Part shown: in pieces, positions 6,762 to 10,552 of the stretch
Layout of the letters: each line of letters starts with the position of its first letter
How positions within the stretch are numbered: the first letter of the stretch is position 1
NCBI GenBank assembly: GCA_020853155.1
Contig: JADYZL010000198.1
Coordinates: 1 to 10,552, forward strand
Reading direction: 5' to 3'
Length of the DNA: 10,552 bases
Origin: Bryobacterales bacterium
GTDB taxonomy: Bacteria; Acidobacteriota; Terriglobia; Bryobacterales; Bryobacteraceae
Position numbers and translations under genes: made by a program
The notes under the pieces: model-generated
Database searches by the model: none
What the model was told of the DNA's origin: nothing
Seen by the model: the letters and a program-made list of their open reading frames with translations, nothing else

Positions 6762-7328
6762 TTAAACGTCTCTACCCACTAGGTTGATCGTCGTGGTCTG
6801 GTTCGCGCTGATCGTGATGCTCTCTTCGTAGGTGGCGCCCGTCTCGGGGTTCTCGAAGCGGATCAGGTAGCTTCCCGGCGGCACCAGCAGGCGCTGGAAG
6901 ACGTTGGAGAACTCATCCACGTGGCCCACGTACTGCGCATTCAGCCACACACCCGTGAACTTGTTCGCGCCCTGGATCGTGCGGATCCGGCCGAAGGGCG
7001 GCTGCGGCGCGGGCTTCGCCGTCATCTTGAAGTTGAATTTCCGGGTCTTGCCGGCTTCCGCGGTGACCTTGGTTTCGTAATCTTCAAACCGGGGGTCCAC
7101 CAGCCGAATCGTGTGCTCGCCAGGGCTGACGACATACGAATTGCTGATTTCAAAATTCTCCGCGGATCCAACGTACTTGCCGTCAATAAACAATCCAGCA
7201 GTGCTGGGGTCCGACTGTACGCGAATCTTCGCCTCGTCCTGCGCCATCAACGGCAGGGTCGCGCCAATCATCAGGACTAGGGCCAGGATGATGCCGAATC
7301 GTCCGAATTTTAAGTTCATGTTCTTCAC
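6762..7328 (-). CDS. Exported PEGA-domain protein
   Basis: With the chosen GTG start this is 188 residues. A signal peptide covers about residues 1-30: basic MKNMNLKFGR, a hydrophobic core, then LPLMAQ with cleavage near MA/Q. A clear PEGA domain follows at 34-102 (IRVQSDPSTAGLFIDGKYVG, then VSPGEHTIRLVDPRFEDYETKVTAEAGKT). A second, degenerate copy lies at 112-184 (GVWLNAQYVGHVDEF, then VPPGSYLIRFENP and TISANQTTTINL). PEGA repeats are beta-rich extracytoplasmic modules of cell-surface or periplasmic proteins; the exact role here is unknown. The GTG at 7328-7326 is preferred because GAGGAG lies 5 bp upstream. The ATG at 7358 would place that ribosome site inside the gene, and the ATG at 7319 is 14 bp away from it. 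The upstream non-coding region is long and rich in repeats, so expression may be regulated. Confidence 0.85.
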   Translation of the reverse strand: MKNMNLKFGRFGIILALVLMIGATLPLMAQDEAKIRVQSDPSTAGLFIDGKYVGSAENFEISNSYVVSPGEHTIRLVDPRFEDYETKVTAEAGKTRKFNFKMTAKPAPQPPFGRIRTIQGANKFTGVWLNAQYVGHVDEFSNVFQRLLVPPGSYLIRFENPETGATYEESITISANQTTTINLVGRDV

Positions 7329-7416
7329 GACTGCTCCTCTTCTCTGTTGTGTATTCATCGTCCATGGCCAATCTCAATGGCCTGCGTGAGTCGGCCCCAA
7401 AGAGGCCTGCCGGAGG

Positions 7417-7489
7417 CTGGACGTCCGATGTTTCCTAAGCAAACCTTCAAGATTGCAACGAAATACGGATCAAAGAATCGGATGTCCAG
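7417..7489. repeat. Long interrupted inverted repeat in the PEGA upstream region
   Basis: CTGGACGTCCGAT (7417-7429) is the reverse complement of ATCGGATGTCCAG (7477-7489) at 12 of 13 positions, with 47 bp between. In plus-strand RNA the single mismatch would be a G-U wobble, giving a full 13-pair stem. After one mismatch, 3 more pairs (7431-7433 with 7473-7475) could form. It may be a stem in the PEGA mRNA leader, a pair of operator half-sites, or part of an unannotated RNA. The right arm also starts within one of two AGAATCGG copies (7474-7481 and 7488-7495). Confidence 0.6.
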
Positions 7490-7508
7490 AATCGGCACAG
7501 GGATTCCT

Positions 7509-7582
7509 CCCGACCGGTTCCACCATTAAGTATTGTACTCAAATGGAAGGGGTTTTGGGTTTTGGGCCCGGCCGATTCCACC
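7509..7582. repeat. 16-bp imperfect direct repeat, 58 bp apart
   Basis: CCCGACCGGTTCCACC (7509-7524) and CCCGGCCGATTCCACC (7567-7582) agree at 14 of 16 positions and share no similarity beyond these limits. Their bounded length and location upstream of the PEGA gene suggest two binding sites for one regulator. No known regulator motif was recognised. Confidence 0.5.
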
Positions 7583-7639
7583 CGCTCCTTTATGGGAATT
7601 CGCAAATTGGCCCGATGTTTCGACTTTAGGCCTTACGGT

Positions 7640-8632
7640 TCAATCTTCCAGCCGTACCACGATCCGGCCTCGGATCGCGCCCGCAAGAATGCGCGTTGCG
7701 TAGTCGTGAATCTGGTTGAGATTGATCTCGGTTGTGTTCTCTTCGAGAGTCTTCGCAGGGACCAAACTGGCCAGTCGCGGCCAAATCCGCAAACGGACGT
7801 CGATCGGCTGATTTACCGAACTGATGCCTGCCAGCGTGACGCCGCGAAGGATGAAGGGGAATACCGTGCCATTCAGGGTGGCGCCACCCGCATTGCCGCA
7901 GGCGGCGACGCAGCCGTAAAGCTTTGTTTGCGCCAGTGCCCGCACCAACGTGCTTCCCCCAACCGTATCTACGACTCCGGCCCAACGGGCGGTCTCGAGC
8001 GGTTTGCCGGCGTCGCTAAACGCTTCGCGCGGAAGCACCTCGCTGGCCCCAAGCTCCTTCAATCGGCGCGTCATATCGGGTTTACCGCTCACCGCGACGA
8101 CGGTGTAGCCGAGGTTCCTGAGCAGCATCACTGCGATGGAGCCCACGCCACCGGAGGCGCCCGTCACCAGTACCTCTCCGCTGGCGGGCGCGACGCCGTG
8201 CAGTTCGAGCGCCTCCACGCAAAGCATTGCCGTGAAGCCCGCCGTGCCGAGAGCCATCGCCCGCCGCGCGTCGAGGCCAGGGGGCATGGGAATGATCCAT
8301 TCGGGCTTCAGCCTCGCAAATCCGGCGTAGCCTCCCCAGTGTTCCTCGCCGATTCCGCAGCCTGTCGCCAGCACGGCGTCTCCGGGGCGGAAGCCGGGAT
8401 CGGCCGACTCCACCACGACCCCGGCCAGATCGATTCCGGGCACCATCGGAAAACTTCGGATCACCTTGCCCCGGTCCGTGACCGCGAGCGCGTCCTTGTA
8501 GTTCATGCTGGAATCGCTTACCCGCACCAGCACGGGGTAGCCGGGCAGATCCGAAAATGAAAGCGCGCGGATGCCGGATTCGAACTGGCCCCCGGCACGG
8601 TCCAATACCAGAGCCCGAAATGTGTCGGACAT
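7640..8632 (-). CDS. acuI: Acrylyl-CoA reductase / YhdH-type quinone oxidoreductase (MDR superfamily)
   Basis: This 330-residue zinc-independent medium-chain reductase belongs to the YhdH/AcuI group. AcuI reduces acrylyl-CoA to propionyl-CoA with NADPH, in propionate-forming detoxification pathways. Visible landmarks are the N-terminal SSMNYKDALA (41-50), FPMVPGIDLAG (61-71), GCGIGEEHWGGYA (91-103), and the nucleotide-binding VTGASGGVGSIA (156-167). A serine-glycine-lysine-proline (182-185) follows the second Rossmann strand, where YhdH-type proteins read the NADPH phosphate. No structural zinc cysteines are present. The ATG at 8632-8630 has AGGAGG 9 bp upstream; an upstream ATG at 8740 would add 36 residues unlike the family. 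No propionate or DMSP genes are adjacent, so its physiological substrate is open and the symbol is by family resemblance. It is divergent from the VOC gene. Confidence 0.85.
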   Translation of the reverse strand: MSDTFRALVLDRAGGQFESGIRALSFSDLPGYPVLVRVSDSSMNYKDALAVTDRGKVIRSFPMVPGIDLAGVVVESADPGFRPGDAVLATGCGIGEEHWGGYAGFARLKPEWIIPMPPGLDARRAMALGTAGFTAMLCVEALELHGVAPASGEVLVTGASGGVGSIAVMLLRNLGYTVVAVSGKPDMTRRLKELGASEVLPREAFSDAGKPLETARWAGVVDTVGGSTLVRALAQTKLYGCVAACGNAGGATLNGTVFPFILRGVTLAGISSVNQPIDVRLRIWPRLASLVPAKTLEENTTEINLNQIHDYATRILAGAIRGRIVVRLED

Positions 8633-8806
8633 GAGCGATGACCTCCTCTTGAGGATAGCGAAGCCAGGAAACACCCCATCACGTGGACCGCTCCCGGTCA
8701 CCCTTTGCGTTTGCCGGACGTGAACGATTTTGAGGCTCACTGTCGAAGCGTGGCCCGCTCACTCGGCTATTCCGCAAAGGCGGCGCCGGCCGCGAAAGGA
8801 TGAATG

Positions 8807-9277
8807 ATGATAGCGATTAAACCTTTTCTTTGGTTCGACACGCAAGCGGAGGCGGCGGCCGAATTCTATATCACGCTCTTTCCCAACTCCCGCATGATCC
8901 GGATCCATCGATGCGGAGAGGCCGGGCCGGGTCCGGCTGGCGCGGTGCTCCTGGTCGAGTTTGAACTCGACGGCCAACGGTTCCTTGGGCTGAACGGGGG
9001 GCCGCAGTTCTCTTTTACCGAAGCCATTTCCTTCACAATCGAATGCGATACCCAGGAGGAAGTGGATCACTATTGGGAGCGATTGAGCGCCGGGGGCAAA
9101 GAGATCGAGTGCGGCTGGCTGAAAGACAAGTTCGGGTTGTTCTGGCAGGTGACTCCCAAGGCGATGGGCGAATTCCTGGGCGGCGCCAATCCAGCCGGAC
9201 GCGATCGTGCGATGCAGGCCATCCTGAAGATGAAGAAGCTTGATATCGAGACACTGCGGAACGCTTACGAAGGCTAA
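8807..9277 (+). CDS. PhnB-like VOC-fold protein (glyoxalase/3-demethylubiquinone methyltransferase-like domain)
   Basis: This 156-residue protein matches the PhnB-like group of the vicinal-oxygen-chelate fold. It opens IKPFLWFDTQAEAAAEFYITLFPNSRM (4-30), continues VEFELDGQRFLGLNGGPQFSFTEAISFTIEC (50-80) and DTQEEVDHYWERLSAGG (81-97), and ends with the usual WLKDKFGLFWQVTPKAMGEFL (104-124). Many such genes are labelled 3-demethylubiquinone-9 3-methyltransferase, but the domain has no methyltransferase fold, so that name should not be trusted. The true reaction is unknown. Two adjacent ATGs (8804 and 8807) are possible; I take 8807 because AAAGGA (8795-8800) then lies 6 bp away instead of 3. 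The gene stands alone, divergent from the reductase over about 170 bp. Confidence 0.87.
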   Translation: MIAIKPFLWFDTQAEAAAEFYITLFPNSRMIRIHRCGEAGPGPAGAVLLVEFELDGQRFLGLNGGPQFSFTEAISFTIECDTQEEVDHYWERLSAGGKEIECGWLKDKFGLFWQVTPKAMGEFLGGANPAGRDRAMQAILKMKKLDIETLRNAYEG

Positions 9278-9393
9278 CCACGAACTCCATCCCGCTCCGG
9301 TCGGCACCGCGCCTGCGCCACGCAGCGGCCTCCTTCTCCTTCCGTGGTGTCACCCCGCTGCGTCGCGGACTTCCGGTCTACCGGTAGCGCCCC

Positions 9394-9428
9394 ACTCCGG
9401 CTGTCCCGCCCATTGCGGCAGCCGGAGT
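9394..9428. repeat. Hairpin between the VOC gene and the glycoside hydrolase
   Basis: ACTCCGGCTG (9394-9403) pairs perfectly with CAGCCGGAGT (9419-9428). Inside, after a TC bulge, CCGC (9406-9409) pairs with GCGG (9415-9418) around a CCATT loop. It lies about 115 bp after the VOC stop and has no T-run, so it is not a classical terminator; a factor-assisted end of the VOC transcript is possible. It also overlaps the candidate -35 of the next gene. Confidence 0.6.
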
Positions 9429-9466
9429 TGTGTGATCTAATTCCGAGTTAGGAAAGTTGACTAACT
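9413..9466 (+). promoter_or_regulatory. Candidate promoter and operator of the glycoside hydrolase gene
   Basis: TTGCGG (9413-9418) and TCTAAT (9436-9441, 5 of 6 to the sigma-70 -10 box) are separated by 17 bp. Just downstream, AGTTAG (9446-9451) and CTAACT (9461-9466) form a 6-bp dyad with a 9-bp spacer, placed where a repressor could cover the transcription start. The -35 match is weak and no regulator gene is nearby, so this is tentative. Confidence 0.3.
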
Positions 9467-9513
9467 AACGGGATCAGCCTCAGCTACCCCTGCCGCTCAA
9501 TAGGTGAACTCTC

Positions 9514-10552
9514 GTGGGAACTCTTGCGCTTCTACTCCTCGCCGCCATCCAGCCCCTCCTGCTGACACCGGACGTGAAGCAGTTCGAGCGCGTGGAGATC
9601 GAGGCGCCATCTCCGGTTCCACCCTCGAATCCGTTTGACCCGAATGTGGCGACAGTCGATGCCGAAGTCTCCATGCCGTCCGGCAAGAAGATCAGTGTGC
9701 CGGGCTTTTGGTATCAAGGCTACACGCGGCGGCTCGTGAATCCGGAAGCGGTGGGCGTGAATCGGGTGGAGGAGTTGAAAGCGGCAGGAGTACCCGCATG
9801 GCGCATCCGGTTTGCGTCGCCCGAAACCGGCCGCCATCGGGTCACCGTGAGGTGGACGATCGATGGCAAGTCCGGCACAGCGGCGCCGGTGGTGGTAGAG
9901 ATCAAGCCTGGCTCACGGCCAGGCTTTCTGCGGGCGAGCCCGCGCAACCCGCGCTTCCTCGAACATCAGAACGGAGAAAGCTTCTTCGCTATCGGCGAGA
10001 ACCTGTGCGGTTACGAGAAGCGAGAGGGAACCTACTACTTCGACCGCATCCTCCCGAAGCTGGCTTCGAATGGGGCCAACTACGTCCGGCTTTGGCAGGA
10101 GTACTACGTTCCCAAGGACCTCTCGATTGTGGCCGGGGCCGGCGACGGCGACTTCACCGGCTTTCCGCTCGAAACCCAAGCCACCGGATTGGGCCGCTAC
10201 GATCTGGCGTCGGCGTGGCGGCTGGATCAGGCGACGGGCGAGTGCGAACGCCTCGATATCTACTATCAGGTCGCCTTCGAAATGACCGTTTGGTGGCAGA
10301 CCAGGCAGAAGCACCGCTGGCCGCGCAACCCCTATAACGCGGCGAACGGCGGCCCATGTGTGAAGCCGGAGGACTACTTCACGAATCCGGTGGCGCGCGA
10401 ACTGGTGAAGCGCCGCCTGCGATACAGCGTGGCCCGCTGGGGATGGTCCATGCACCTGGCGGCTTGGGAACTGTGGAACGAAGTGGATAACAACGAGAAC
10501 TTCGACCCCGCGGCCAACGAAGCATGGCATAGGGAAATGGGGCGGTATCTGA
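9514..10552 (+). CDS. DUF5060-containing glycoside hydrolase (TIM-barrel type), N-terminal part, cut by the window edge
   Basis: The open frame runs 346 codons to the edge. Residues 22-130 resemble DUF5060, an Ig-like domain before catalytic barrels: FERVEIEAPSPVPPSNPFDP (24-43), then VSMPSGKKISVPGFWYQGYTR (52-71) and RHRVTVRWTIDGKSGTAAPVVVEI (108-130). The barrel starts with FLRASPRNPRFLEHQNGESFFAIGENLCG (138-166) and ANYVRLWQEYYVP (188-200). It carries WELWNEVDN (318-326), in which E323 fits the acid/base glutamate after beta-strand 4 of clan-A hydrolases. The start GTG at 9514 is fixed by an in-frame TGA at 9505-9507 and by AGGTGA 6 bp upstream. The N-terminus is hydrophobic (GTLALLLLAAIQPLLL) but has no basic residue before the core, so it is an unusual export signal. 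A plant or microbial polysaccharide substrate is likely; its identity is not readable from this part. Confidence 0.85.
   Translation, partial: MGTLALLLLAAIQPLLLTPDVKQFERVEIEAPSPVPPSNPFDPNVATVDAEVSMPSGKKISVPGFWYQGYTRRLVNPEAVGVNRVEELKAAGVPAWRIRFASPETGRHRVTVRWTIDGKSGTAAPVVVEIKPGSRPGFLRASPRNPRFLEHQNGESFFAIGENLCGYEKREGTYYFDRILPKLASNGANYVRLWQEYYVPKDLSIVAGAGDGDFTGFPLETQATGLGRYDLASAWRLDQATGECERLDIYYQVAFEMTVWWQTRQKHRWPRNPYNAANGGPCVKPEDYFTNPVARELVKRRLRYSVARWGWSMHLAAWELWNEVDNNENFDPAANEAWHREMGRYL

Larger units (their letters stand above)
7329..7639. other. Non-coding stretch upstream of the PEGA gene, rich in repeats
   Basis: No supportable gene was found in these 311 bp. The stretch holds a 13-bp interrupted dyad (7417-7489), a 16-bp imperfect direct repeat (7509-7524 and 7567-7582), and a G-rich tract (7549-7566), each listed separately. 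It must contain the promoter of the PEGA gene and the end of the reductase transcript, but neither a convincing -35/-10 pair nor a classical terminator could be picked out. A TACAAT on the minus strand near 7530 is a possible -10 box without a matching -35. Confidence 0.5.

Noticed and set aside
7562..8560. A 332-codon open frame on the plus strand opposite the reductase gene
   Set aside because: Its translation is rich in Arg, His and Gly with no recognisable domain, and the minus strand carries a clear MDR reductase with all motifs. High GC keeps antisense frames open.
8679..8723. Short inverted repeat TCACGT/ACGTGA between the divergent reductase and VOC genes
   Set aside because: Arms of only 6 bp around a 33-bp loop are expected by chance in 170 bp; no promoter boxes align with it.
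9457..9462. TTGACT as a -35 box for the glycoside hydrolase gene
   Set aside because: The position 17 bp downstream (TCAGCT) does not resemble a -10 box. It is better explained as part of the AGTTAG/CTAACT dyad.
9708..10337. A 209-codon plus-strand frame inside the glycoside hydrolase
   Set aside because: It is out of frame with the DUF5060/TIM-barrel sequence and is a rich-in-Arg shadow.

Overview
The window is GC-rich chromosomal DNA from a Gram-negative soil-type bacterium. The gene set (imuA-imuB-dnaE2 mutasome, an exported PEGA-domain protein, a DUF5060-type glycoside hydrolase, a DUF433/DUF5615 toxin-antitoxin pair, a PanF-like symporter linked to an M19 dipeptidase) is most reminiscent of Acidobacteriota, perhaps the Bryobacterales/Solibacter side. 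That placement is inferred from gene content and style only. No rRNA, tRNA, CRISPR array, insertion sequence or phage gene was seen.

Layout. Positions 1-2855 (minus strand) hold a damage-inducible mutagenesis cassette in the order imuA, imuB, dnaE2, with short gaps of 12 and 20 bp; dnaE2 runs off the left edge. A dyad-rich AT segment (2868-2890) just before imuA is the best candidate operator. Upstream, at 2951-3540 and on the same strand, is a small module of visibly lower GC: a DUF433 antitoxin followed by a DUF5615 PIN-like toxin. The toxin reading frame is broken near its start by an apparent one-base deletion.

From 3682 to 6639 (plus strand) lies a tightly overlapping three-gene operon: a zinc dipeptidase of family M19, a small two-helix membrane protein resembling YhdT/DUF997, and a sodium:solute symporter resembling PanF. 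Gene overlaps (ATGA, then 8 bp) imply translational coupling, so uptake and hydrolysis of a small amide or peptide substrate are probably linked. A strong hairpin with A-rich and T-rich flanks (6696-6742) ends this operon and also the convergent gene to its right.

From 6762 to 8632 two minus-strand genes follow each other: an acrylyl-CoA reductase/YhdH-type quinone oxidoreductase, and downstream of it a secreted PEGA-domain protein. The 311-bp gap between them holds a long interrupted dyad, a 16-bp direct repeat and a G-rich run, which makes it the most structured non-coding stretch here. A PhnB-like VOC-fold gene (8807-9277, plus) is divergent from the reductase. The right edge carries the first 346 codons of an exported DUF5060 glycoside hydrolase (9514 onward), preceded by a hairpin and a second dyad that look like a promoter/operator region.

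Most of the window is recognisable. The points of real interest are the ImuA Walker A substitution, the non-classical dyad before imuA, the frameshifted toxin beside an intact antitoxin, the dipeptidase-DUF997-symporter coupling, and the structured leader upstream of the PEGA gene. I do not see convincing evidence for an entirely new multi-gene system.
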